This document shows positions 16,374 to 24,782 of a DNA stretch of 64,000 nt, in pieces. Where the stretch lies: positions 1 to 64,000 of the forward strand of contig JAJDTX010000094.1 in the NCBI GenBank assembly GCA_022826925.1. The letters run 5' to 3'. A program made the position numbers and the translations under genes. Under the pieces are notes generated by a model, which searched no databases, was not told where the DNA came from, and saw only the letters and a program-made list of their open reading frames with translations. This DNA is from Bryobacterales bacterium (GTDB lineage: Bacteria > Acidobacteriota > Terriglobia > Bryobacterales > UBA6623). Each line of letters starts with the position of its first letter. The stretch's first letter is position 1.

Positions 16374-16640
16374 ATGCCCTGCAAACCTGCCCTGCTAGCC
16401 CGTTACGAGGGATTCGGCTCTGTCACCCGTTGCGGCCACGGGTTCGTTCACGTTCAGGTGGGTCTGACCACGCTGACATTAACCGAGGCCCAGTACCAGC
16501 GCTTCGTAGCTCTGCTGACCGACAGCGCCGCGAATTTCGAGAGAGAGCGCCTGGCTGAGACGGACTTGGGCCCCGAAGCGTATGATCGCCAGGCAAGCGA
16601 GAGCGGTGATGCAGAGTACCCAGACATTCTTCCGAACTGA
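16374..16640 (+). CDS. Small Cys/His-containing protein of unknown function
   Basis: This 88-residue protein has a compact core (EGFGSVTRCGHGFVHVQVG, then TLTLTEAQYQRFVALL). The CGHG stretch could bind a metal, while the rest looks like two short strands and a helix. The C-terminal 30 residues are acidic. I recall similar small proteins in several phyla, but I cannot name a function. A GGAGA lies about seven bases before the ATG. Its 3' end overlaps the propeller gene by 32 bases, so the two are likely translated together. Confidence 0.65.
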   Translation: MPCKPALLARYEGFGSVTRCGHGFVHVQVGLTTLTLTEAQYQRFVALLTDSAANFERERLAETDLGPEAYDRQASESGDAEYPDILPN

Positions 16641-17910
16641 CTCCCGCCGGTCCGCGAGTGCCTTGGCCGCGACCGGCCGCCGATCCCACCGAGGTCTTGC
16701 TCGCCGCTCGTTTCTTGCTGCCGTCGCCGCGCAGGGCGTAGCCTGGGCTGCCCCGTGGTCAGAGTTCCTAGGCAACGGTTCGCTGTCACGCGCCGACGGC
16801 GATTCGATCCCGAGCGAGTGGTCGGACACGCGCAACGTCTTCTGGCGATCCGCGATGCCTGCCTATGGCCAGTCGAGCCCCGTGGTGTCGAGTGGCAAGG
16901 CATTCGCGACCGGCGTTGAAGGGTCGAACAAGGAAACCTTGCTCGTCACCGCGTTCGACCTGCAGTCCGGCCAGGCGGTCTGGACTCACCGGTCGCCATC
17001 CAGCCAGCGGATCGAGGTTTCCGACATGGTCAGCAAGGGCGCGCCGACGCCTGCCGCCGATGGCCTGGCCGTCTATGCCTTCTTCGAGACCGGGAACCTG
17101 CTGGCAATCGACCATGACGGAAACCGGATCTGGGAGCGCAGCCTGACCGAAGAGTTCGGAGAATTCGGCGGCCGCCATGGGATCGGCAGTTCGCTCCGCC
17201 TTTGCCGGGCCGGGGTTCTGGCGCTCGTCGCGCACGACAGGCCCTCCTATCTGGTCTGCGTCGACCGTAGGGACGGACGGACGGTTTGGAAGACGGACCG
17301 CCCGGAGGGGGTGTCGTGGAGCACCCCCACCGTCATCACCCACGCCGGTCGGGAGATCGCCTTGGTGAGTGCCGGGGATTCCGTCGAGGCCTATGACACG
17401 GAGGACGGATCCCCGCTTTGGACGCTGGACGGCTTGCAGGGCGCATTCATCGCTTCTCCGACCCCAGTAGGCGGCGGGGCAATTGTCGGATCCAGCAGCA
17501 AGGGGCACAACGTCGCGATCAGGTTCGGCTCCACGGCCAGCGAGGTTCCAACCGTGGCATGGCGCGCCGCGGAGGCCTCGTCATACTTCAGTTCCCCGCT
17601 CGCCCATCGGGGCAGGGTCTACATGGTCAACAAGGCCGGCGTGGCCTTCTGCCTGCGCGAGGATACCGGCGAGGGGGTCTGGCATTCCCGGCTCGGCGGC
17701 CAGTGCTGGGCGTCTTCCATCGGTTGCGGCGAGCGAGTCTACTTCTTCGGCGTCGACGGATTGACGGAAGTCGTGTCCGCAGGCGACAAGTACGCGCGTG
17801 TTTCGGAGAACCGACTGTCCGTCGAAGGCCGCCTCTACGGAGCTGCGATCATCGAAGAAGGCCTTCTGCTCCGGTATGGCCGCGATCTCGTTCGGATCGG
17901 CCTTGCTTGA
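16609..17910 (+). CDS. Exported PQQ-like beta-propeller protein
   Basis: The protein consists of repeated PQQ-like blades, seen as recurring DLQSGQAVWTH, DRRDGRTVWKTD, DTEDGSPLWTLDG and REDTGEGVWHS units (residues about 75-430). These are typical of WD40/PQQ-fold quinoproteins and BamB-like scaffolds. An RR segment (RRSFLAAVAAQGVAWA) suggests Tat or Sec export. Catalytic quinoprotein features such as the vicinal disulfide Cys-Cys are absent, so a scaffold or binding role is more likely than a dehydrogenase. The ATG at 16609 is used; it lies within the end of the upstream small gene. Confidence 0.82.
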   Translation: MQSTQTFFRTDSRRSASALAATGRRSHRGLARRSFLAAVAAQGVAWAAPWSEFLGNGSLSRADGDSIPSEWSDTRNVFWRSAMPAYGQSSPVVSSGKAFATGVEGSNKETLLVTAFDLQSGQAVWTHRSPSSQRIEVSDMVSKGAPTPAADGLAVYAFFETGNLLAIDHDGNRIWERSLTEEFGEFGGRHGIGSSLRLCRAGVLALVAHDRPSYLVCVDRRDGRTVWKTDRPEGVSWSTPTVITHAGREIALVSAGDSVEAYDTEDGSPLWTLDGLQGAFIASPTPVGGGAIVGSSSKGHNVAIRFGSTASEVPTVAWRAAEASSYFSSPLAHRGRVYMVNKAGVAFCLREDTGEGVWHSRLGGQCWASSIGCGERVYFFGVDGLTEVVSAGDKYARVSENRLSVEGRLYGAAIIEEGLLLRYGRDLVRIGLA

Positions 17911-18041
17911 GAGCCCGAACGGCTTGCTGGCAGCGGGACGCGCCCGACCGGTGCTGGTCACGCAACCATCATTCCCGCCACTGACGAGCCCGAAGGCTTC
18001 GGCTCGAAGCGGGACCGACCTGGCAAGGCCCGCACCGCAGG

Positions 18042-18860
18042 CTAGCCGAATCGATAGACGACGATATTGTGCGCCGGCAGTCGATGCCGAGACTCGACGT
18101 GGCAACCGCTGCGCTCGACATGATCGGAGAGTTCCCGAAGCGTCATGAGTTCGCGGTAGCCGAGGTTCAACTCCTCGGAGAAGGCGCGATAGAAAAGACG
18201 GACCGCCAGCCGGTCTCTCGGACACGCGGAGACTTGCACCCCTTGCGGCCTCAGAAAGCTACGGAACAGCGAGATCAGCGATTGCTTGCCAGGATCGTCG
18301 TAGTGCTCGATCAGGCCCCAGTCGATGCCGACATCGAAGGATCCCGGCGCCTCCATCCGGAAGAAATCCTGTCGGGCGTACTCCATCCGCGCCGGGTCGC
18401 GAATGACGTCAATCCATTGCCGCTTGCTTCCTCGAGGGGCTCGTACGCGGGCTGTCTGGGGCGACTGAGTGAAGCGCTGGTATGCCACGGGATCGCTGTC
18501 GATGAGCAATACCCTGCCTTTGTCGCCGTACAGCGCCTGCAGCAGCGCCGCTTCCCAGCCAGCCTCGGCTCCGAAATGGACGATGCTCGGATTCGGGGGC
18601 AAGCTCAGGCGGGAGAACACTTTAAGTTTGCCCTCCAAGTCTAGGATCGCGTTGCGCCGCTGTTGCAGGAAGGAGAGGTACAGCCGCATCAGGCGCCACC
18701 CGAGCGAACAGTCGGCATGCCTGTTGACCTCCCGCCAGTCCGTGCCGAGCAGCCGCTCGAAATTGGCATTGAAGCGTGACCAGTTCACCGCGCCCGTTGA
18801 CTCGGCATCGGGCACGCTCGCCGGGTCGAACTGACGCGACAGGGGGCCCGTGAGGCGCAT
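18042..18860 (-). CDS. SAM-dependent methyltransferase-like protein
   Basis: A Rossmann-type fold is suggested by SIVHFGAEAGWEAALLQAL (motif I position, where the usual GxGxG is degenerate), VLLIDSDPVAYQRF (motif II acid) and SFDVGIDWGLIEHYDDPGKQ (post-motif with the common IEH). The first 95 residues form a helical cap. The substrate is unknown. Its start at 18860 lies 31 bases from the divergent HAD phosphatase gene, so the two may share a control region. It faces away from the lipid-like operon at 19.6-23.3 kb, so membership in that system is only possible. Confidence 0.75.
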   Translation of the reverse strand: MRLTGPLSRQFDPASVPDAESTGAVNWSRFNANFERLLGTDWREVNRHADCSLGWRLMRLYLSFLQQRRNAILDLEGKLKVFSRLSLPPNPSIVHFGAEAGWEAALLQALYGDKGRVLLIDSDPVAYQRFTQSPQTARVRAPRGSKRQWIDVIRDPARMEYARQDFFRMEAPGSFDVGIDWGLIEHYDDPGKQSLISLFRSFLRPQGVQVSACPRDRLAVRLFYRAFSEELNLGYRELMTLRELSDHVERSGCHVESRHRLPAHNIVVYRFG

Positions 18861-18891
18861 AGCGGTACAGTAACACCGAGGCCTTCCCCGC

Positions 18892-19548
18892 ATGCGCTCC
18901 GAGGAATTCGACGCCGGAGCGGTGCGGGCGGTCAGCTGGGACGTCGACGGCACTCTCTACTCCACTAGCCGCCTGACGGCTCGATTCTGGCTGGCAGTCC
19001 TGTCGGCTTCGCTAGGCGGAAATGCGAGTGCCGCGTGGAGAGCGGCGGCGGCGATGCGCAGGTTTCGCAAGCGCATGGAACAGGTCCGTGCCGACGGCGG
19101 GCGCCTCGAGACCGACGATGCCAGCATCGAGGAGCGCGTGGCCCTGGAGCAGGCTTGGCTGTCGCCTGAAATCGCGGCGCTGGGAGCCCGCCCGGGGGTC
19201 CCAGCAGCCCTGCGCGCTTTCAGGGCGCGATTTGAATCGCAAGTCGTTCTGTCGGACTTCGAGCCCGCGCACAAGCTCGCCAGCCTCGGTCTGCTGGACT
19301 GCTTCGACGCGATCTTCTGCGGCGAGCGGCTCGGCTATCTCAAGCCGAGCCCCGAGCCGTTCAGGCGCGTCCTTCGCGATCTGGACCTGCAGCCCGAGAG
19401 CCTATTGCACATCGGAGACCGTCCGGAAACCGACGGAGCCGGAGCGGCAGCGGCTGGGTGCAGGGTCCTCGTTCTGGGACAGGACTTCCACTCCTTCGCT
19501 GGACTGGAGTCGATGCTGGCTCCAAGGGTGGTCGGAACAAAGCAGTGA
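18892..19548 (+). CDS. HAD-superfamily phosphatase
   Basis: All four HAD motifs are visible: the nucleophile pair Asp17/Asp19 (SWDVDGTLY), the Ser of motif II (VVLSDFEP), the Lys of motif III (GYLKPSPEPF) and the acidic motif IV (HIGDRPETDGAGA). An alpha-helical C1 cap lies between motifs I and II, as in phosphoglycolate phosphatase and haloacid dehalogenase relatives. The substrate is unknown. It converges on the GH3-like gene with 32 bases between stops, and diverges from the methyltransferase. A phosphatase role in the same small-molecule pathway is possible but not shown. Confidence 0.88.
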   Translation: MRSEEFDAGAVRAVSWDVDGTLYSTSRLTARFWLAVLSASLGGNASAAWRAAAAMRRFRKRMEQVRADGGRLETDDASIEERVALEQAWLSPEIAALGARPGVPAALRAFRARFESQVVLSDFEPAHKLASLGLLDCFDAIFCGERLGYLKPSPEPFRRVLRDLDLQPESLLHIGDRPETDGAGAAAAGCRVLVLGQDFHSFAGLESMLAPRVVGTKQ

Positions 19549-19580
19549 GAGTGCTCTCGCCAGCCGCGAGAATTGCCGTC

Positions 19581-21182
19581 CTAGGCACGGCGCCGAGCGC
19601 TTGGCTGACGGTTCAGCGCAGATCGGTCTCCCTCGGACGACTCCCACAATCGGGGGTAGAGCGGCAAGAACTTGAATTGGGAGTCCAGTCCTACCCCGCT
19701 TCCTCGGGGCAGGCGTTCCCGGAGCCCGTGCAATCCGACCCTCTCGAGCCGCACCGCTCCTAGCCGTCCGCTCGACCGCTTGGCACGATACTCGCTGTTC
19801 ACGTCGCGGAGCAATTCGTCGAACCGCTCCGCCAACCCCTCCATAGGGCCGGGATCCTTCTGGCCGGGGTAGACAACGACAAGGCGGTAGTGCGGCAGTC
19901 CATCGACCGGCTGCAGCGAGGGAAAGCAGGTCAGCGCGTGGTGGTCAGTAAGGTCGGGAAACGACCGCCGGAGGCACTCGTACGCCAGTAGTGCCTGGGT
20001 CTCGGTCAGCTTTTCCCCCGTGAAGGAGTACCCGAGGCCCCGGCGGCGGAGAAACCGGAGGTCGGGCAAGTCGCTGACGAACCGGTTGACCCTGAATAGG
20101 TCGCCGGTGCAATAGCGCCGCAGGCCGTGCGCGTTGCTGACGACGAGTTCGTAGACGCAACCGACAGAGAGCTCGTTGGCGGCCAGGAGCCGGTCCGGGA
20201 CCCGGGGAGCACCGGCCTCGAGGAACTCGCAGCAGACGCCGGGGGCTATCGGCAGGAACGCTGGATCGCCGAGCCGGAAGTCGGGGATCGTCTCGATCGT
20301 CTCCGTCGACATAGAGTACATCGGTACGCGGCGGAAGCGAGAGGCAGGCAGGTGCAGCTCCAGCCGGTCGAGAAACGGCGCGAGATATCCGCCGGTCCAG
20401 CAGACGTACACGCGCATCGCCGGAGCCCATTCCTCGATTGGCAGGAATGTCGAGCTTTCCGCGATCCTCTTCAGACGCTGCGCGTAACCGTGGGAGGCGA
20501 TGCGGCGGGTTGCGGCGGCCAGCGACGGATCCATCTTGTCCGGGGTTCGGACGCAATCCCGCACCAAGGCGCTGCACCGCGTCCAGTCGTCTTCCACAGT
20601 GTCGAAGAAGATTGACATCGTGGACGGGTTGGTGCTGTAAAGCACTCCCGGATTGGAAACCGCCAAGACCCACAGCCGGACGGCCTCCAGACCGTAGGCA
20701 TCGTGCAACGGCCGCAGGGGCTCCCAGCAATGCATCCGGTACGGGGCCTGCAGCGTCGCAAGGTAGGACGGCCTGCCCGCCTCGCTGAGCAACAGACTGC
20801 TCAGCGAGCCGTCAGGCTGGACGGGACCGAACACGTACATGCTTGTGCGGCGAACTCCCAGCATCCGGAATGCCCGCATGAACGAATCGACAAACACCCA
20901 GCGCACTGCGGCGATCCGTCGCCGGCTATAGGCGAGCAGCTTTGGGCCGCCCCTCGTTCCCGAAGTGCTTGCGATTCGCCGTGGATCGATTGCCGGGTCG
21001 ACCGGCGGCACTTCTGTCGTCAATTCCGTTTCGGGGACGATCCCGAACCGGCGTCGCAGCCTCGACCACAGCAGCCGGTGGTGTCGCGCTCGCAGACGGT
21101 GCAGGATCTCCGCCAGCGCACCCGCCGCTCGCAGGACGACGCCGATCAAGCAGCGCAATGCGTCGTTGTATGCGGCGCGCAT
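19581..21182 (-). CDS. GH3-family acyl-adenylating enzyme (acyl acid amido synthetase-like)
   Basis: Enzymes of this family adenylate a carboxylic acid and pass the acyl group to an amine, as in plant JAR1 and GH3 proteins. ATP motif 1 is STSGTRGGPKLLAYS (residues about 72-86), motif 2 is YSMSTETIE and motif 3 is RRYCTGDLFRVN. The 533-residue length fits the full family fold. The ATG at 21182 overlaps the TGA of the acyltransferase gene by one base (TGATG), so translation is coupled. It is third in a desaturase, acyltransferase, adenylase operon. This suggests activation of an unsaturated fatty acid or similar acyl chain; the acceptor amine is unknown. Confidence 0.82.
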   Translation of the reverse strand: MRAAYNDALRCLIGVVLRAAGALAEILHRLRARHHRLLWSRLRRRFGIVPETELTTEVPPVDPAIDPRRIASTSGTRGGPKLLAYSRRRIAAVRWVFVDSFMRAFRMLGVRRTSMYVFGPVQPDGSLSSLLLSEAGRPSYLATLQAPYRMHCWEPLRPLHDAYGLEAVRLWVLAVSNPGVLYSTNPSTMSIFFDTVEDDWTRCSALVRDCVRTPDKMDPSLAAATRRIASHGYAQRLKRIAESSTFLPIEEWAPAMRVYVCWTGGYLAPFLDRLELHLPASRFRRVPMYSMSTETIETIPDFRLGDPAFLPIAPGVCCEFLEAGAPRVPDRLLAANELSVGCVYELVVSNAHGLRRYCTGDLFRVNRFVSDLPDLRFLRRRGLGYSFTGEKLTETQALLAYECLRRSFPDLTDHHALTCFPSLQPVDGLPHYRLVVVYPGQKDPGPMEGLAERFDELLRDVNSEYRAKRSSGRLGAVRLERVGLHGLRERLPRGSGVGLDSQFKFLPLYPRLWESSEGDRSALNRQPSARRRA

Positions 21183-22411
21183 CAGAGCCCTCGCGATGCT
21201 GCTCGGACGGTGCTTAGGTAGCGGTCCCGAATGACTGCAACATCTTCCGGCCAGAGCAGGGCCGGGTCGTACGTGATCGTCATCCAGGTCTGATCGCCCA
21301 GCGACACCGCCGCGAAGATCAAGGCGTGGCGCCGGTGCATCGCGCCCAGCACGCCAAGCTCCTGCAACCCGGCGAAGACTGGATCGTCCTGCCCGGGCCA
21401 CTTTTGAACGTGGCTGAACGCAGCAGAGCCCATATCGGCCCAGGGGCGGTTCAAGTACGCACGGGCGAGCGAGGCGCTGAATCGCACTGGAATCCCGGTC
21501 AGCAGCGTTCGCTGGGGCACGACCCATTCGCCACGCTCCCGGGCGAGGTTGACCTGCGATCGAACGGCGCGGCACATATCCGAGAGATCCAGCCCGTCGG
21601 CATAGTCCCGGCGAACCCGAATGCGGCTCGAGGCGTTGCCGAACCCCTCGAATGCATCTCGACGAATGTTGACCGGCAGCCAGATGCCTACCCTCCGGCC
21701 GTTGTCGCCTTGGATTCGGTTCCACTCTTGGAGCGTCTCCAGCGCGGCGACTACCAGGACATCGTTAAACGTGAACCCAGATTCCGCTAAGGAGATTCCC
21801 GCGAGCTCGCCGTGCGGAAAAGAGCATGTAGTCCAGCGTCTCTCGCTGGATGCCTGCCCGGGACGGGTCCACAGAGGGGCGCAACGATCCCATACCGGGT
21901 TCCGCTTCGCGCCGGGCGGGGCTTCCGCAAGCGCAGGCGGCACCACTGCAGCCGGCTCCGAACAGGGCCGGTCCAGATCCGAGGCGACCCGCAGCTGGTG
22001 TCGAATCCATGCCAGGACGCTGAGCATGTCCGCCACGCAATGGTGGACCTTTGTGACGAGACAGCCCGTACCGGCGTCCACGCCGCCGACCCATGCTTGG
22101 AGCAGCGGTGGTCCGCTCGCGAGGTCGAACGGCGTCCGAAGGAACCGCTCGACGAGCCCATTGCTTTCTCCCTGCCGAAGCGAGCGAAACGCCGGTTCGA
22201 GGCAATCTGGCTCCAGCGGAGACCAGCGGCCGTCAACCACCTTGCATCCCGTCGCCGAATAGAGATTTCGCGCGCTGCGCGCTCCGCGTGCGAGATCGTT
22301 CGCATCGATCTCCCGATCGAAACGAAGCAACACTGCGAAGTCGAGCGGCCGGACCTCGCTGTCCATGACCAAGCTGACGAGGTCAAGCGTGCTGAGAGCG
22401 GGATTGGGCAT
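21182..22411 (-). CDS. HHxxxD acyltransferase (condensation / WS-DGAT-like)
   Basis: The catalytic motif HHCVAD (His123, His124, Asp128) sits in KVHHCVADMLSVLAWI. It is the signature of the CoA- or carrier-dependent acyltransferase superfamily that includes NRPS condensation domains and wax ester synthase/DGAT. A second family-like block reads WLPVNIRRDAFEGFGN. At 409 residues it is a single stand-alone two-lobe enzyme. It joins an acyl group to an alcohol or amine acceptor that cannot be deduced here. Its start overlaps the desaturase gene by 29 bases, and its stop overlaps the GH3-like gene by one base, so the three are expressed as a unit. Confidence 0.8.
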   Translation of the reverse strand: MPNPALSTLDLVSLVMDSEVRPLDFAVLLRFDREIDANDLARGARSARNLYSATGCKVVDGRWSPLEPDCLEPAFRSLRQGESNGLVERFLRTPFDLASGPPLLQAWVGGVDAGTGCLVTKVHHCVADMLSVLAWIRHQLRVASDLDRPCSEPAAVVPPALAEAPPGAKRNPVWDRCAPLWTRPGQASSERRWTTCSFPHGELAGISLAESGFTFNDVLVVAALETLQEWNRIQGDNGRRVGIWLPVNIRRDAFEGFGNASSRIRVRRDYADGLDLSDMCRAVRSQVNLARERGEWVVPQRTLLTGIPVRFSASLARAYLNRPWADMGSAAFSHVQKWPGQDDPVFAGLQELGVLGAMHRRHALIFAAVSLGDQTWMTITYDPALLWPEDVAVIRDRYLSTVRAASRGL

Positions 22412-23270
22412 CGGGGACCGCTGACGCTCGGTCCTTCCGGATGTCGCGCCTGGGAATCAGCGCGCTGGCCCCAGAAGGTGCCGACTCGACGAACGGAAGC
22501 AGCTCGATCCAACCAAGGTGTGGGCGCATGTGATGTGTTCTGTGCATCGACAGGCCGAACGAGAACCAGTACATCAGCCGGCCGTAGTAGTTGTGCGAGC
22601 GCGATTCCGGGCTTCCGGTCGAGAAGCCTTCGTGCGTCTTGAACGCGAACGGGTACCACAGCAGCAACGAAACGATCACCAGCAGGGGAAGCATGCCGGA
22701 AACCAGCCTTGCCGGGCCCACCACGAGAAGGATGGGGAGATAGACCAGTGCGATGCCCAGGTAGTTCAGGAGCAATTCGCGTACGTGAGAGCCATCGACG
22801 TTCTCCCGATTGCGCAACCAGAGGAGCCAGTGGTGAGGCATCGCCACCGCCCTCAGCGGAAGTTCCCATTCACGGTCCGCGGCTGGCTTGACGAAATGGT
22901 CCGGGTCCCGGCTCTGCTCGTTCGTGAATCGGTGGTGCAGGAGATGGGTCTTGCGGAAGTTGGTGAACGGCACCATGCAAGGAACCAGCGCGAGACGCCC
23001 CCACCAGAGATTGGCAGCGCGTGTCGGGCCCATCAATCCGTGCACAGCCTCGTGGGCCATCACTGTGCCCACAAACGCCAGGTAGGAGCGGACGAGCACG
23101 TCGGCCACGTAAGCCCAGCCATTAGACGGCGCGAGGAACAGTCCGCCCAGGCTTGCGCCAACGACTGCGCACACCACGCACCTGCTGAGCAGGTGAAGAT
23201 TAGGGCGCTTCCACAACTCCCGGCGCGGTCTGGAGGATTCTGGGACTTCTATTGCCGATTCTGTAGCCAT
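22383..23270 (-). CDS. Membrane fatty-acid desaturase (di-iron)
   Basis: This is an integral membrane di-iron oxygenase that introduces double bonds (or hydroxyls) into acyl chains. The three His boxes are HEAVH (residues 73-77), HLLHH (109-113) and HRTHH (243-247), between membrane segments at about 30-70, 85-105 and 165-210. The 295-residue length is normal for the FA desaturase / beta-carotene hydroxylase-like group. It is the first gene of the operon with the HHxxxD acyltransferase and GH3-like enzyme. Divergent from it, after 376 bases, is an OxyR-type regulator, which would make sense for an oxygen-dependent enzyme. Confidence 0.88.
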   Translation of the reverse strand: MATESAIEVPESSRPRRELWKRPNLHLLSRCVVCAVVGASLGGLFLAPSNGWAYVADVLVRSYLAFVGTVMAHEAVHGLMGPTRAANLWWGRLALVPCMVPFTNFRKTHLLHHRFTNEQSRDPDHFVKPAADREWELPLRAVAMPHHWLLWLRNRENVDGSHVRELLLNYLGIALVYLPILLVVGPARLVSGMLPLLVIVSLLLWYPFAFKTHEGFSTGSPESRSHNYYGRLMYWFSFGLSMHRTHHMRPHLGWIELLPFVESAPSGASALIPRRDIRKDRASAVPDAQSRSQHA

Positions 23271-23646
23271 TCTGATCGCGCTAGGGGCTGGGTCGAAATT
23301 CCTACGCGTGTCTCGAATTACAGTGAATGCCCTTCCGGCCCGTGCAGGGCGATGGCCCCGGGATGACGCTACCCCAGTGCCGGACCGGCGTGGCCTCAGT
23401 ATAGGGGACGGATTTCCTCCATCAGGTTCCGGTGTGCTGGGTGAGTCCGGGGCTTCGTCGCGCTCTCGAGCGGACGCCCTGATTCTTGATTAGCTTCTGA
23501 TCCGGTTCTTCAGAAATGTGCTGAAGGAGGAATCGAGGCAATTCCGCGAGTCTGTCAGCAGCGGGCGAGGGCCGAACACTCTATTAGGTGCCCGCGCTGT
23601 GCGAGCCCAGTGTTTCTGTTCCTGTGATAGCCTAGCGCCGTCAGCA
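23271..23646. other. Divergent control region between desaturase operon and oxyR-like gene
   Basis: No gene is supported here. The only palindrome of note is TTCTGA at 23495-23500 with TCAGAA at 23510-23515. A LysR-type regulator often binds such a shared region and controls both sides. No clear OxyR box (spaced ATAG and CTAT) was found by eye. Confidence 0.4.
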
Positions 23647-24579
23647 ATGAAAAAGCACGACTTCTCACTCCGACAGCTTCAGTACGTCGTGGCCGTAGCG
23701 GACACGAAGAGCTTTCGCCAGGCGGCCCAGCGCTGCGACGTGTCCCAGACTTCCCTGAGTGCGCAGGTTGCGAAGGTTGAAGCCGCACTGAGAGTGCAGT
23801 TGTTCGAGCGTCATCGTCGAAGCGTGTTGATCACTGAAGGAGGATCTGAGCTGATCGAATGCATGCGGAACGTTCTGGTTGACGCGGACGATGTCAGCAT
23901 TGCCGCACAGCGCTTGTTGGAACCTCTAGCGGGTACGCTGCGAATCGGCGTAATTCCCACCATCGGACCCTACCTCCTCCCCACCGTAGCTGCGAAGCTG
24001 CGCCAGGAGCTTCCGCTATTGACACTAGCTTGGCTGGAGGAGAAGACCGAGACACTTGTTCGCCAGATTCGTCATGGAAGCCTCGACGGTGCGTTTCTCG
24101 CTTTGGAATCGGACATCGGGGACGTCAGCTACGAGACCATTACGCAGGATCCGTTCGTGCTTGCAGTGCCGCCGTGTCACCGCCTTGGAGACTCGTCAAC
24201 GCCCATACCCCTGAGCTCCCTACAGGGCGAAAGCCTCCTTCTGCTTGACGAAGGGCACTGCTTGCGCGATCAGGTGATCGAGTTCTGTAGCGGAGTTGAC
24301 GTTGATGAACTTGGCTTTCGGTCGACGAGTTTGCCGACGCTGGTGCAGATGGCGTCCGCCAACATGGGTATCACCTTGCTGCCACTTATCGCGGTGCCTG
24401 CCGAGACACATCGGTCTGACCTCGTGACGCGTCCAATAGAGCCACCGACGCCACACCGGACCATCATCCTCGCTTGGCGGCAGCAATCGGCTCTCGCAGT
24501 GGCGATGCGGGAGATCTCCCAGACCGCGCGGCTTGCGGTCCAGAACCGTCCCGCAACGGACCATCCCGCGGTGTCCTGA
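23647..24579 (+). CDS. oxyR: OxyR-type LysR transcriptional regulator
   Basis: The N-terminal winged helix-turn-helix is LysR-like (LRQLQYVVAVADTKSFRQAA, residues 8-27). The C-terminal sensor carries the peroxide-sensing pair Cys205 and Cys214 in EGHCLRDQVIEFC, the same spacing of nine as Cys199/Cys208 of E. coli OxyR, with the downstream LQMASANMGITLLPLIAVP-like block typical of OxyR. The protein has 310 residues. The ATG at 23647 is chosen because the HTH starts at once. No catalase or peroxiredoxin is adjacent; the divergent neighbour is the desaturase operon, a plausible regulatory target. Confidence 0.88.
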   Translation: MKKHDFSLRQLQYVVAVADTKSFRQAAQRCDVSQTSLSAQVAKVEAALRVQLFERHRRSVLITEGGSELIECMRNVLVDADDVSIAAQRLLEPLAGTLRIGVIPTIGPYLLPTVAAKLRQELPLLTLAWLEEKTETLVRQIRHGSLDGAFLALESDIGDVSYETITQDPFVLAVPPCHRLGDSSTPIPLSSLQGESLLLLDEGHCLRDQVIEFCSGVDVDELGFRSTSLPTLVQMASANMGITLLPLIAVPAETHRSDLVTRPIEPPTPHRTIILAWRQQSALAVAMREISQTARLAVQNRPATDHPAVS

Positions 24580-24782
24580 CGACCGGCCGCGCGTTCTGGA
24601 CAAGGCACCAAGGCCGTCGAGCATCAGATACGGGGCGCTGCCGAGATCCTGACTCCTCGGCAGTCGGACACCCCGAATCGCTGCGTGCGATCCAGGCCAT
24701 GGGCGACAGACTGAATCGCCGAAACGCCTCGCGAGGGCTGGTAGCGGACCCGACTCTGACCTGAGCTAAGATAGCGGCCCGC

